Positions 24,641-35,580 of a stretch of DNA of 64,000 nucleotides are shown here, one piece after another. The DNA comes from Eumeta japonica (lineage: Eukaryota > Arthropoda > Insecta > Lepidoptera > Psychidae), in NCBI GenBank assembly GCA_005406025.1, contig BGZK01001000.1, positions 1-64,000 of the forward strand, written 5' to 3'. Positions within the stretch are counted from its first letter, which is position 1; each line of letters opens with the position of its first letter. Under the pieces are notes generated by a model. It was not told the DNA's origin. It made no database searches and was given only the letters and a program-made list of their open reading frames with translations. Made by a program: the position numbers and the translations under genes.

Positions 24641-25666
24641 AGTAAAATTTAGTAACAATTTTTTGATTTATGATTTAAATTGACATGCGATTTACAATTA
24701 TCACCTTACTCGTATTTGTCCATATTTAAAATATGTGAAGTATCCTACATAGTATTCCAAGTCATGATCCATCTCTATGCAAAATTTGATTAGAATCCCT
24801 TAAAAGTTTAAGCGTCATTAAATTACAAATATTCAGACGAATCTACATATTTTGTAATGTATAAATATAATGGATTTCAATTTGATTAGAAAAATGAAAT
24901 ACTTTCATTTATTTGGACATAGCGTAATACCGAACATTAAAATCATAAGTACAATATATTTATTTTTAATTTATGAAATAGTAATATTCCCAACTCATTA
25001 AGTAGACATGTAGTTCATGTATTTACTTATTGAGAAAAATTGCTTATTAAATGTATTTCAATACAAAAAAAAACTTCAAAATCAATGTTTTGCAAAAATT
25101 ATTTTACACACTTTGTCGAAAATGCATTGCATAGAAAAATAATAAAAATATAAAAATAACACGAACTCAAACTCATATACTAATGACTAAATATAAAATT
25201 GAATACATAGAAAATATATTATTAATATCAATTGATATTTACTTAACATATACTATGTTCTAATCCGCAATAAGCATATATTAACATTTTTCTAAGAAAC
25301 TCGATAAACAGTCGCAAACTCCGGCGCACGTCTTAAATGAAAACGAAAGTTGGCCCGTTTAAATGATTTAACTGTTCCCATGCGCTCCAAACTGTACAAT
25401 TCCGAGACGTAATTATTACACAATCCAATAAAAGAAACCGGACGGAAAACAATAAAATGAAAAAAACAGTAGGAGCTTGCGTCGATTTCAAAACTTTTTT
25501 TTCGCTAGTCAACGGTCCACTTGAAGTCGGCTTTTTAGTAACAAATTGCCGATTATTGCTGTGCGATTGTGAGATGAAAAAAACTAAAACGCTACGTAAG
25601 AGTACATCGCTCGTGATGTTGGTTTTGCGTATAAATAAAAAATAAGATCAACCTTACGTTTTGACA

Positions 25667-25710
25667 GCTCTCAAGACTATAAGAACTGATTTACTTGTAC
25701 TCTTGAGAGC
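25667..25710. repeat. Inverted repeat, 10 bp arms, 24 nt loop
   Basis: gctctcaaga (25667-25676) and tcttgagagc (25701-25710). It may be the remains of short terminal repeats or a chance hairpin. Confidence 0.6.
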
Positions 25711-27310
25711 CGTTAAGCTCTTAGGGGACGCTCATCACTGGAGACGTTAGTTTATAACGTGTTTGTGAAAAATATGAAAACCTTTGAAGGTACTTTTTTC
25801 ATCTTTTTTTTCACGTTAAAAACATTATTGCCGTGGTATAAGTAACTATTAACATTAAATATACAAATTGATTTACATATTGCACATTCTTTACATTACT
25901 TAAAACGCAAGTATTTATTGAATCTATTTTTTTTGTACGGTTTTTTATTTCCCAAATGCATAGAAATATCTTTTAAAAATCGTATAAATTGTTCAACTTA
26001 AAAACAAAGCTAACCAGACGCCGATTCCGAGCGGATTTAAGAGTTTTTTTTTAAAAGATCACTATCAGAAACATACGTGCATTTCGAGGCACGACGCTAT
26101 GATTTCGCCCGTCCATTGGCCCTTCGTCAATATTTGAACCTGGTAGCTGCTGCTGCAAAGTGTTGATCATTCGGTCACCATCACTCAAATTCACAACGAA
26201 TTGTTTAAAAATTGTCACTAAAACCTATATTAAAAAGCAGCCGTTGAACTTTGTACGGTGCGCGTATTTTAATGAATGCACTAATTTATGGAGCCGCACA
26301 TTGTGTCTATGTTAATACTTTATGGCCTAGTTATATGATATCGCTCATTCTTCTCGTTGTCGTGCATGTAATAATGTACACTCGTAAGGATATGAACACC
26401 GACTAGAGAATAATAGCGTATTATATTCGTAACACTATATGTAATTCTTTTTACTACTATTTAAAATTTCTTATTTCTAGTAGAGACTTTTATATAGCCT
26501 ATAGCAATATAGATTATCCAAAACTAGGTACACCTTAGACGTAAGAATTACAATTTCCTGAAATAAAATTCTAGACTTGATTATTGCATTTTAAATAACC
26601 ACATCTTTTGGTAAAAAGCAAAGTTCACCACGTAAGAGTGTAATATTGAAAATAATGAAGAACAAACAAAAAAAAATAACAGTTAATAAAAAAAGCATCC
26701 CCGGTCTCAAAAAAAAACGAAATTACAAAATTAGAAAGTTAGTTTGTTCAGAATGGGAAAAATAAGACGGTTTACGGTACAAGTTGATATTGATCAGTGT
26801 CTTGTATTGCTGAATCAACCGTTATCTCGCTATACGGTTTACCGCATAGAAAACCAGACCCAGATGCATCAACGAAAGTAGGGCAAAAAAAGAGCTGAAA
26901 TTTTGGCGTCTCGTCTGTTACGCAGATAAGCGCACGTAGGCGCAACTAGAATGCAATAGCGGTATCCATCTTATAAAACTGTTTTTTTGTAACATAATCG
27001 CTTGTGAACAAGTTGAAGATAATATTTCAAAATCATAAATCGTAAACGTGTCAAGTAAAAAGGTCTTAGTGTTGATTAGTTGTGACATTTTTTATATTTG
27101 TGATAAACGACATGTTTGAATTAAGTCTCTACAATATCGTAATTAAAATCATAGATCAGGCTTGAGTTATAGTACGCTATAAACATTTTATGAGTAAATA
27201 TTTATTTCTTCATAGTATAATTACAATGTATTAAGAGGTCCTTAACGTTTAAATATGTTCATACTTTTTCACTGGTACCCTAATGACAAAAATGAAATCA
27301 TCTTGTATTT

Positions 27311-27454
27311 AAAAGGGCCAAATTTTAAGCACCCGAAATCGACGAACTTGCATGAAACGATCGAGTTAGTGTATCATTAGAAATATGTAAAGATTGTACC
27401 ATGTGGAAATCTGTGGTCTCTGCCTACTCTCCTGGATAATAAGCGTAAGTTTTA
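27311..27454 (+). mobile_element. Dispersed repeat ending in tgtggtctctgcc tail, copy 1
   Basis: It shares aaattttaagc-cccgaaa, gacga-cttg and then ctgtggtctctgcc with 33916-34060 in the same order and orientation. The tail resembles the widespread lepidopteran 'ggtctctgcctaccc...gcgtgagttt' repeat end. SINE copy 2 begins about 85 bases downstream. Confidence 0.6.
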
Positions 27455-27534
27455 AAAAAAAACGTCGTCTTCATTTGCACACATTTGACAACATGTGTGA
27501 AATGTGTAAATGTGTGTGCTTAACTTTAATAAAT

Positions 27535-27750
27535 GGTGATGGCCAAGTGGTCAGAAATCTGTTTCCAAATCAAAAGGTAAATGGATTTGATTCCTGATAA
27601 CATGCGAATTGGCTCATAACTTATGATTCAACGATGGGCTCTGTCCCTTGGTAAGCACAATAAGTTCAATGCCCCGAACGTTATTACCGCATGGTGACGA
27701 TAGTCTTTAACGGATTTGCATTGAAACAGTGTAGAAAGCTTAGAATCCAA
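27535..27750 (+). mobile_element. tRNA-derived SINE, copy 2
   Basis: It has an A box, tggccaagtggt (27540-27551), and a B box, ggatttgattcc (27583-27594). The shared central block is present in diverged form, ccccgaacgtt then atggtgacga and tctttaacgg (27662-27713). It ends near an A-rich stretch at about 27767. Confidence 0.6.
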
Positions 27751-28919
27751 ACTTCTCACTTGAAATAAAAAAAAGTCGTGTTAGGTTATATTTCAGAAGT
27801 AGGATGATGAAATTGTAGGACGATCAAACACAATGATCATTTTCCATACATAAAAATAATGACTAGAAAGAGAATAAGAATGAGAGAATTGAAATGAATC
27901 TTACACCGGCCAAATATTAATAAAGACACATATTTAATTTACCCATAATGAAGAAGTCGTTAAAAATATATATCTATAAATCGAAATGTACACACATAAT
28001 ATTTCATTTACATTATTTAATAGATTTCATTAGCGTCATTAATTAAAGGGCTGAAACAGGCCGCGTGATATTGACACCTCTAACTACACCAGCCTCCAAA
28101 CAAGCGAGAGACACTTCAAGGCCGCCGACCACAATAGATCCGGTCACAATGACTGCGTTAAATATATCTAATAATAGAGCTAAAGTGAATGATCTTGTTA
28201 CTATTGCTAACAATAATAAAATCAGTTTCCTATTCAAGTGTTATTGCTGATTATATTCTGTTTAAACTAAAAAAATGTTTTTTTGACGGTTCTTCATTTT
28301 GTTTGTCTTTAATCACTTTCCCAATCGTCTGTCTGTATTTTAGACGTAGATCATAATTATTAGGTGTTTCGTTGACTACTGATTCATTATTTCGTACACA
28401 TCTTCTGGAAATCATCAGTTGATTAACTTTTATGTTAACTGAATCAGTAAAATGCTGTTGTGCTGCAATAAGTACGGCTGCGTAACAATAAATTATATTT
28501 TTGAACCATGCTCAATTAACACCTGTAAATACATACATATGTTTCGATCAAACCACAAAATTTTAAAAATGTATAGTTGTGACACATTAGGCGAAATTTA
28601 TGACCAATATTTTATTTAACATATTTCTACGAATCTATTGCTCGTCCGCAAATGGCATTTAACTTAATTAATTTGTATACTTGTTACTTTGCTTGCTTAT
28701 TTCTATTTCCTTTCCTTAATTTTGTGTTTAGTAAAATTAATAAGATGTAAAGTTACATATTTAACCTTCCCTTAAATTACTTAAAATATAATCTTTAATC
28801 AGTATACAATGATCAAAATGAGTTATGTCGAAACTGGTAATTTAGGTACTAGCGCGTCAATCATATTTTAAAACGGAATGCAACTACACATAAACAATTA
28901 ACGATAACAAGCAATTTCG

Positions 28920-29085
28920 TTAACACCGCCATATGACGACGACGAAACACACGCCGATGTGCTCGGCTCGAATACTATCAGGCGAGCACGCGGACAAGTA
29001 GAGCGGAACGGGCCCGCGCGAGCCGGGCAGAGTCGGATGTCGCCGGTTGCGACAACTGGTTGCCGAGTTGCTACACTAGGATTAA
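28920..29085. promoter_or_regulatory. GC-rich, CpG-rich island 1 kb upstream of exon B
   Basis: Dense cg dinucleotides (gggcccgcgcgagccgggc and neighbours) contrast with the AT-rich flanks. No open frame with splice sites is present. It could be an internal promoter or enhancer for a short transcript that includes exon B, but no TATA box or initiator was recognised. Confidence 0.25.
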
Positions 29086-29755
29086 TATCTAAAGCGTTAC
29101 GCTAATCTAAGTTCTTACAAACACCCCTCAGCGCCTTGAAGGTCGTCTTAAGTAATGGCTTCGTTTGCTTTGCGCGTCTGTTGTTATTTTTTTTTGTATA
29201 TGAATGCTCGGTGAGGATTGCTTATGTCTTATTCGCAGGGAGTTGAAGTTCAGGTAAAATTGAAGGAAAAAATAGGCATATCGAGTGTCATTGGTCGACA
29301 TAGAATGTAATCCGAGTAACAGTCTGGATCCCGAATCACGGTTTGTTTTCGATTCTATAGAATAAAATGGCGATCTTATTCCTATTAAAATACCGACATA
29401 TTTCGACAAATACTTTAAGAGTTTATTTGCTTTTCGAGCAAAATGTTTTTGAATAATCTATTCTTGATACTTGCCACGAAAATAACTTACTTTTCAAACG
29501 AAAGTTTTAAATTTGTGATAGGTCATTGCACATTTTGAGAAATAAAGAAATCTTGGGAAATTCATTATACAAAATTTTATTTGCTTTGTATACCTATTCA
29601 TTGTACAATATATTTTTTAAGTGCAATTCATTAGAATTTAACGGTTTACAAAGACAACACCACTTCAGCATACGTTTACAGTTTGCGAACATTATCACCA
29701 AATATTTAATAATATATAATATGTGGTAGCACTTCTCCATCATAGGTTTAGGGCA

Positions 29756-29793
29756 CGAATGGATCAAGGGCACTTCTGTCCTTGGTCCATTTG
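29756..29793 (+). other. RNA-strand hairpin with CUUC tetraloop
   Basis: Bases 29756-29772 pair with 29777-29793 around the loop cttc, giving 17 consecutive pairs. Three are G-U wobbles that work only in a plus-strand RNA, the strand in which the host intron is transcribed. It is too short for a typical miRNA precursor. It lies about 300 bases upstream of exon B. Confidence 0.6.
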
Positions 29794-30089
29794 CTTACAC
29801 ACTTTTTTTTCTAATGGTAAAATTTGAATGCTCGTCCTTTGCTCTACCATATTGATATCAGAATGGTGCAATTATTGAACTCAAAATATACGTTTTTAAT
29901 TATAACTTGTTAATTTTCGTGATTGTTTATTTTGATTTACTGTTCAAATATGGATATTATGATTTTTGAATTTTAATCAATCGTACGATCAAACAAAATG
30001 TGTTCTAGCAATATATTCTTTATTAATTAAATTAATGGAATTTTACATTTTTCATTCAAGCAATCTAATAAACTGTTATATCTCTCCAG

Positions 30090-30247
30090 GAACACATACA
30101 GGAGGTGTTAGATAAATGGACGCAGATAGACGACGAGATATGGGCCAAGGTGATAGTGTTCGAGCGTAATCGGCGAGTGGCGAAGGCGTATGCGCGCGCG
30201 CCGGTGCTCACTATTAACGGCTCCGACGACGGATTCGATGGAATGAG
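30090..30247 (+). CDS. exp: Exon B: start of the MH2 domain (Expansion/Rebuff-like)
   Basis: The acceptor atctctccag|gaa and the donor atgag|gtactt flank 158 bases that are open in phase 0 and strongly coding in composition. The exon reads EHIQEVLDKWTQIDDE, then IWAKVIVFERNRRVAKAY, then APVLTINGSDDGFDGMR. The middle aligns with the opening strand of Smad MH2 domains (W-x-x-I-x-Y-Y-E-x-N-x-R-V), and L-T-I-N-G-x-D-D-G matches the following V-x-V-D-G-F-x-D strand. Loop residues differ from receptor-regulated Smads, and there is no MH1 DNA-binding domain nearby. Known insect proteins of this type are Expansion and Rebuff; the match is from memory and cannot separate the two. The exon ends inside an Arg codon (phase 2), and the rest of the MH2 domain is not found downstream in the window. 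Skipping this exon would shift the frame. Confidence 0.82.
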
Positions 30248-30663
30248 GTACTTAACATTCTTAATTTTTGGTAAATCTGTATTGCCTTTCGTAATGGCTG
30301 CATAAAATATATAAAACCTTTATTAATACGAAATGATACGGAAGTATAGAATAATATTACGAAAAACAACAGCGGAGAGACTCATACAAACAGTAACTGA
30401 ATCTCTAAGTTCTCAGTTGCGAGCTAAATAATGCTTCGTCTTTTTCTTACTTGTGTTTATATTTTATTTTTGAATTAAAATATACTTTTTAAATGTACAA
30501 TTATTATTAATTTACTCAAGTTGTATAAACCTGATTTTTTCTTTAAAAATGATTACTTTATCATTCTATTTTTACTTTTCATAATTCTATTTTTCTTATT
30601 GTAATTTGGCATAGGTAAATTACAAATCGTTGGATAAACACAGAGCGATACTTAATATTATAT

Positions 30664-30818
30664 ACTAAGTTTTTGTCCGCAGCTTCGCCTAAATAGACAT
30701 AGAACGAGTAAAAATTTTTTTGAGAGGATTTACGTAAAACCCGTTCTCTGTGAGCGTCTACGTCCCAAATTTAAAGTCAACCGGGCCTATAGTTTTGGAG
30801 ATCTCATAAAATGATCAA
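30664..30818 (+). mobile_element. Left part of a repeat interrupted by element copy B
   Basis: It begins ctaagtttttgtccgcagct, a diverged form of the actagctttcgcccgcggctt repeat start, and continues to the left end of copy B. The matching right part resumes at 31270 with caaaatccg...ctcgtgatgagt...gtcagtcagttagt, typical of the far end of the same kind of lepidopteran repeat. Copy B therefore appears to be nested in an older element. Confidence 0.45.
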
Positions 30819-31269
30819 TTTTGACGTGACAACGTCTTAAATTAGGTTGCGACTGGGAGTCACTTATGAAAAAGGTGTAACGCTCGGTAACGTAACGATG
30901 AGTCACCGAACGAGAGAGAGCCCGCCGAATGCCTTGCGTCTCTCCACTCAACTATGATCGGTCTGCCGCGCGCAGCACTAGAGAATTAGTGCATAGCTTG
31001 CAAATGTATTGCAAGTTATTGTATGTATATTTGTATATAAATACGTATGTATGTGTAAAGGTAAAAATAAAATTTTGTTAATATGAAATTCAGTAAGAGA
31101 TTCTTTGTATAAATTAATGTTTTAAATATAATTCTTTGTATAAATAAATGTTTTAAATTGTTACTATTATTTCATCCTTCTTCCTACTATACGAATGAAT
31201 ATTCACATTAAAATGATTTTACCATTCAAAGTCGTTGTCACGTAAAACTTTCGCCCGTATACCGACTTT
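30819..31269 (+). mobile_element. Unclassified ~460 bp element, copy B
   Basis: It is near-identical to copy C with only scattered small indels, and is the reverse complement of copy A. It runs from ttttgacgtgacaacgtc to cgtataccgacttt and lacks the final acaggcaacc seen in A and C; a T run follows directly. The internal hairpin blocks gcactagagaattagtgc and cttgcaaatgtattgcaag are intact. It lies 0.57 kb downstream of exon B and in opposite orientation to copy A upstream of that exon. Confidence 0.82.
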
Positions 31270-31363
31270 TTTTTTGTTTAGGATCTGCGCAAAATCCGTT
31301 TTTAGGGCCTAAAGCTTCGGAAATCTCGTGATGAGTTAGTTTGTCAGTCAGTTAGTGGTATCT

Positions 31364-31365
<2 letters not shown>
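31270..31365 (+). mobile_element. Right part of the repeat interrupted by copy B
   Basis: It contains aggatctgcgcaaaatccg, then aatctcgtgatgag and a gtcagtcagttagtgg segment that runs straight into the AT microsatellite. The gtcagtcag-to-tatata ending is common in lepidopteran repeats of this type. Confidence 0.4.

Positions 31366-31423
<58 letters not shown>
31366..31423. repeat. (AT)n microsatellite
   Basis: An uninterrupted run of about 29 TA units at the end of the repeat remnant. It is likely to vary in length between individuals. Confidence 0.95.
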
Positions 31424-31425
<2 letters not shown>

Positions 31426-31460
31426 TACAGAGAAAAATCGAATTGCACAATCGTATCTAA

Positions 31461-31545
31461 ATGACATGAAATTTGCATACTTATTATATTGAATATTACT
31501 TTCTAGATCTAACATTTCAGCATTAAAAGATGGTTACTAAATTTG
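31461..31545 (+). repeat. Dispersed ~100 bp repeat, copy 1
   Basis: Its reverse complement recurs at 34652-34750. Shared blocks include tgacatgaaatt, ttattatattgaatatta, ctttcta and tttcagcattaaa. It directly follows the AT microsatellite and may be part of the same older element. Confidence 0.65.
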
Positions 31546-31719
31546 CAGTTTGAGGATTTACAACATTTATTCTGGTTCTTTATTATCAAATGTTGGGCTT
31601 AATTCGTAACCCGTAGTAAAAACTTCTTGGAATTTTTAAGTTGTTCTTAACAATTCTATGGTGATTTTTCTGGACTTTATAAAAAGGCATCAAACTTAAT
31701 TTTTACCCTTCACGCTCTC

Positions 31720-32060
31720 CGCTGCAATGCCATTCAAATGCGCCGAACGGCCATTTCGCGTGACGCAAAAGCTCCCAAAAATATTTTCAAAATTGTCAAT
31801 TCAAGCGATCGTCCATTAGCAAAACAAACATCGCAGGACACGCTGAAATGATTCATCGCGCGTGCGCGCATATCCTTTTAATTAGACCATTGTCGTGGAC
31901 CGGCTCATGATTCCGCAATAGCTCCCTTCGGCGCCGCGGGTTGCGCAACTAAATCACGACTTAAACACAATTTCCGTCTGACGCTCCGTCTGTTATGTTA
32001 TACAACGTGACCGCTTTATCTAGCGAATCGCTTTTTTCTGCCGGTGAAAATTTGCCTGTT
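31720..32060. promoter_or_regulatory. GC-rich candidate enhancer
   Basis: A non-coding, GC-rich block in AT-rich intron contains ttttaattagaccatt (31876-31891), tggaccggct (near the Grainyhead core), several tgacgc motifs and alternating purine-pyrimidine cgcgcgtgcgcgc. The sequence ttaattagacc recurs in the island at 36.8 kb. Grainyhead drives cuticle genes in insects, which would suit the host gene, but this is inference from short motifs. Confidence 0.3.
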
Positions 32061-33194
32061 ACATTTCTGTTGGACTATTCACTTTTTTATTCACCTTTCC
32101 TTGTAAATAGCGGCTCGGTGAATACACATTATGATGGTGAGCCGAAAAATTAAGCCATCGGTGTGCTGCTAATAATAGAAAAGTATGTAACTGAGGTATA
32201 ATTAACACACTTTATTGAATCAAACAATTACTTATAGACAGAAATTAAAAACAAATTGTGTTCCGAAAAAAGGTTAAAAAATATTTTTTTTATATTAATA
32301 TGAATATTAAGTCAATATAATATCAATAGTAAGTTGCTTACATGCTTTCATTGACATTAAAAAAATATATTTAATTTATTACCGGTTCAAAATACAAAAA
32401 AATATAAATTATTTCGACATTCCAAAGCTTAGATAAAAAGCAAGCAAATGCTTTTATAATTTTCGTCATGTTTACGATACAATATCCACACTATATTCTA
32501 TTCTACAAATGTACTATTATTTACATTTCGTATTCCTTGTTATTATTTAATGTGTAAACGAGTCTGACTTGCTGCAGAAGCGTAATATATTAATATTACG
32601 TACACATCACTCGCACTTTAAAAATACCGTTTTTACCAAATTTTCAAATTTACTGTTCAGAAACAGGTTACCATAATTCGCCGTAGCATACGGCACGAGC
32701 ATACGACGGACAATAGAAAGCTGATACGAGCCGGTGGTGTAACTCACGTGTGGCCATGTCGTTGAGATTTCACCCGCTTTAATGGCGAATTAACCTTGTT
32801 AGATTTATCTAAATGGTGGACCTCTCAGATGTGCGATTCAGCGAAAGTGTCGTCAGCAACGAAATTTCAGTTTAAACGTTTTCTTTTTTTTTCAGTCGCA
32901 GCTATTAGTCGTATACGTATGAAATTTCTTCATCGCCTCGAGGTCTAAATTCGTCGTATTTCGGTTTGAAATCAATAAAAAAATTCGGAATATAAAAATC
33001 GGGAAGACAGGTCTCTATTAAGATCTGGTTCAAGTATTTTCATTCTTTAAAGTTAAATTTATCTTTACCCGTGTCATGTATTACACAAATCGAGGTGACC
33101 AAATTAAAAGCAGTAGTAATTCGACTTTTAATTAAACAAATGTCTTATAAAATTTGAAAAAGAATACTAAATTTTGCCCGCGTGGCTACAGAAA

Positions 33195-33430
33195 TAATTT
33201 CTCGCATCGAGCGTCTCTCTGCTGATAAAGATCCCGATCTCGGTCGTATTTCCAATTCCACTTCTGGTTCCAATATCAGATTCAATTTTGGGATCGTTTT
33301 AAATTCCAATCCCTATTCTATTCTTGATTTACATCCCATTTCCTGCTCTCGCTTTCAATGCCGTTACTTATTTTAATTCGGGTCTCGGCTCCCATTTCAA
33401 TTAATATTTCAGTTTCGTTTTCAATTGTTT
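33195..33430. repeat. Degenerate TCCCAATTC-type array
   Basis: About 230 bases are made of drifting variants of gatcccgatc, ttccaattcc and tttcaattcgg, the reverse-strand counterpart of the tract at 9838-9950. Its many open codons come from this composition and are not coding. Confidence 0.5.
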
Positions 33431-33915
33431 TATCAAGTATGTCATTTTGTATATTCTTTACAGGCTTTTAAAATATAAACAATAATGTAATATCAGAGAG
33501 GTTGTGTTACTTCATTGATTTCACACCCATTTAATATCCTGATTTGAAAAGGAATTGCAATCTTATGTAAAAATTAAATCCCTTTTCATATTTGTAGAAA
33601 TAGAATTTTCACAAACTCCTTTTAGTAATTGTATATATTATAAAAGTAAGTCTTGTACAATATTTCAAGTTCTAGACTCAGCTCTTTCGGTTCTGGGTTG
33701 ATTAGTCAATAAGTTCGTGAGTTTATTCTATACAGAAGAAGAAAAAGATACGTACTCTATAAACTACAAAAAATATAGAAAATTGAGTTTTATTAAAAGA
33801 AAATCTGTCCGTTTGGTATATAAGCGAATAAAAAGTTGGGTGAAAGGTTAAAAAAAAGCTTTTAATGAGTTACGGAAAAATTCCACGCGTCAGGCCACAT
33901 TCAAGGTATATTAAA

Positions 33916-34060
33916 AAAGGGATAAATTTTAAGCTCCCGAAACTGACGAGCTTGAATAAAACAATTGATGGATGTTAGTAAAATAAAATAGATATGTAAA
34001 GAGCAATAAATTGTGGTCTCTGCCCATCCTTCTGAAAAAAAAAAGGCGTGAGTTTATATT
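33916..34060 (+). mobile_element. Dispersed repeat ending in tgtggtctctgcc tail, copy 2
   Basis: It matches 27311-27454 in block order: aaattttaagctcccgaaa, gacgagcttg, then ttgtggtctctgccca and a ggcgtgagtttatatt end. The A run after cttctg is longer here. Confidence 0.6.
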
Positions 34061-34651
34061 ACATGACATTTTAATATAAACAAATTCTAAGTTAAAGCTT
34101 TTCAATCGACCAAGGTTTAGCCGTTCCAAATGGTTACTTACGCCCGAGGTATATTTAACCTTCAGTTGATAATTTTACCATTCTTTCTATCTAGGTTTAT
34201 AGTGACGTTCACAAATATTTCGACAATAGATATAATTGCCGCTGGCGGCGCATGAGTGCAGGCGGCCGAATTGCGATATGTTAACCAAATCATAGCCCGA
34301 ATCCAGTATTTGATCAGACGATATTTACAAAAATGTTTGTATCGTTTGACCCAATGCTACACATTTTGTGATGTAACATTTAACTGAGATTGGGATTTTT
34401 GACCTCAATTATTTATTTAATGGTATTCAAATACGAATTTAAATTCAATTTTAATACGAAACGTCGAAGCAAAAATGCGTCTTTTTATGAAATTACTAAT
34501 CTGATTCCTAGTTTAATTTTCAACAACTAAGTAAATCGGTGCATATTTGTGATTGTCGTCACATTATTCACTATATAAATATATACATATATAATTAGAT
34601 TTTATATACATAAAATTAGATTTTATTTATGATATTAATTATAAAACGTAG

Positions 34652-34750
34652 TTTAGCAACCATTTTTTAATGCTGAAATGTTAAATTTAGAAAGTAATAT
34701 TCAATATAATAACTATACAATTCGTTCATTTTTAATGAATTTCATGTCAT
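34652..34750 (-). repeat. Dispersed ~100 bp repeat, copy 2
   Basis: It is the reverse complement of 31461-31545, with ttaatgctgaaatgtta, agaaagtaatattcaatat and aatttcatgtca in matching order. It carries an extra ~15 bases relative to copy 1. It is preceded by an AT-rich stretch that parallels the AT microsatellite beside copy 1. Confidence 0.65.
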
Positions 34751-35124
34751 TCTAATTCCGTTAATGAGTATCTTTTGTTCCTACCTAATTTTTGATTATT
34801 TTTTTAAAACTGTGCTAATTGATTTAAAATAAATTGCGTGCAGTCACGATCTGATTTGACTGATCTGTTTATCAAAATTCCTTTTAACCGGAAGGATCTC
34901 AAAACTAACAGGATCCTGTAAAATAGGGAGAGTTCATATTCGACTAAGGTGAACAGTCACTATTCGAGACAAACATTGATACCGAATAAATTTATACCAC
35001 ACCCTTATTATGTATTCACATCTTAATGCATTATTGATACGCCACAGACAAACACCGATCACAGACTATTGAATTATGAGAGTGTTGTCAAAGAGGAACA
35101 CGCACTGTGAACTGACATAATATA

Positions 35125-35187
35125 GACACATAGTCGACGAGATGTGACACAGAGTTGTCGATATACGACACAGAGACATCGATAAGG
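35125..35187. repeat. Tandem repeat, three 21 bp units
   Basis: gacacatagtcgacga, gacacagagttgtcga and gacacagagacatcga begin at 35125, 35146 and 35167. The 21-base period makes a false 7-residue repeat in translation. Confidence 0.75.
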
Positions 35188-35580
35188 CGATGCCTAATAG
35201 AGCTGCCGGTATTGTTCGCGACGACCTCGTCAGAACAACACCAGAAATAGCGTTTCGCTCTGAGCCCCGTCTCGTGAGACCGCACGGACGGCCGCCGGTC
35301 AATTTCTCAATCTTTGACAGGATTCTCTATGCATGGTCGATATTTATTCAAAGATATAACAAGAATCCACCGCGAGCCGTTTTCTCTCGTCAGAGGGAAT
35401 AACTAAGCGAGTGTCGGGCGTGTAAATGCACACTTCGACCGCGCAGCGCCCGATGCGATATGCGCCGAACTGCATAATGACACGGAAGCCGCGGCCCACG
35501 CTCGCACGTCATCGCGTGGGACCTGCGCCGGGCGACGCCGCGGGCTCACTGCGGCTGCCGTGTCAGGTTTTAATGCGCGG
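35180..35580. other. GC-rich non-coding island
   Basis: Open frames here (for example 35190-35402 and 35426-35755 on the plus strand) are long because GC-rich DNA has few stops. They lack convincing starts, splice sites or domains. It could be a regulatory region, a first exon of an unknown transcript, or transposon debris. Confidence 0.3.

Larger units (their letters stand above)
1784..30089 (+). other. Intron between exons A and B (28.3 kb)
   Basis: It begins gtcagt and ends atctctccag, both good splice signals, and both flanking exons are in phase 0. It contains the SINEs, palindromes, repeat fragments and weak exon candidates listed separately. Stretches 1784-5300, 11150-13950, 18100-22600 and 24650-27300 show nothing I can name apart from AT-rich sequence, poly-A/T runs and the small inverted repeats noted. 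Open frames on both strands here have AT-biased codons, no recognisable domains and no supporting splice signals. Confidence 0.7.

Noticed and set aside
28043..28250. Hydrophobic 64-codon frame on the minus strand overlapping a 61-codon plus frame
   Set aside because: The minus frame lacks an ATG and has a stop just upstream. Its hydrophobicity follows from AT-rich codons.
35066..35302. 78-codon minus-strand frame with a 7-residue repeat
   Set aside because: The apparent repeat is the translation of the 21 bp tandem repeat. There is no start or splice support.
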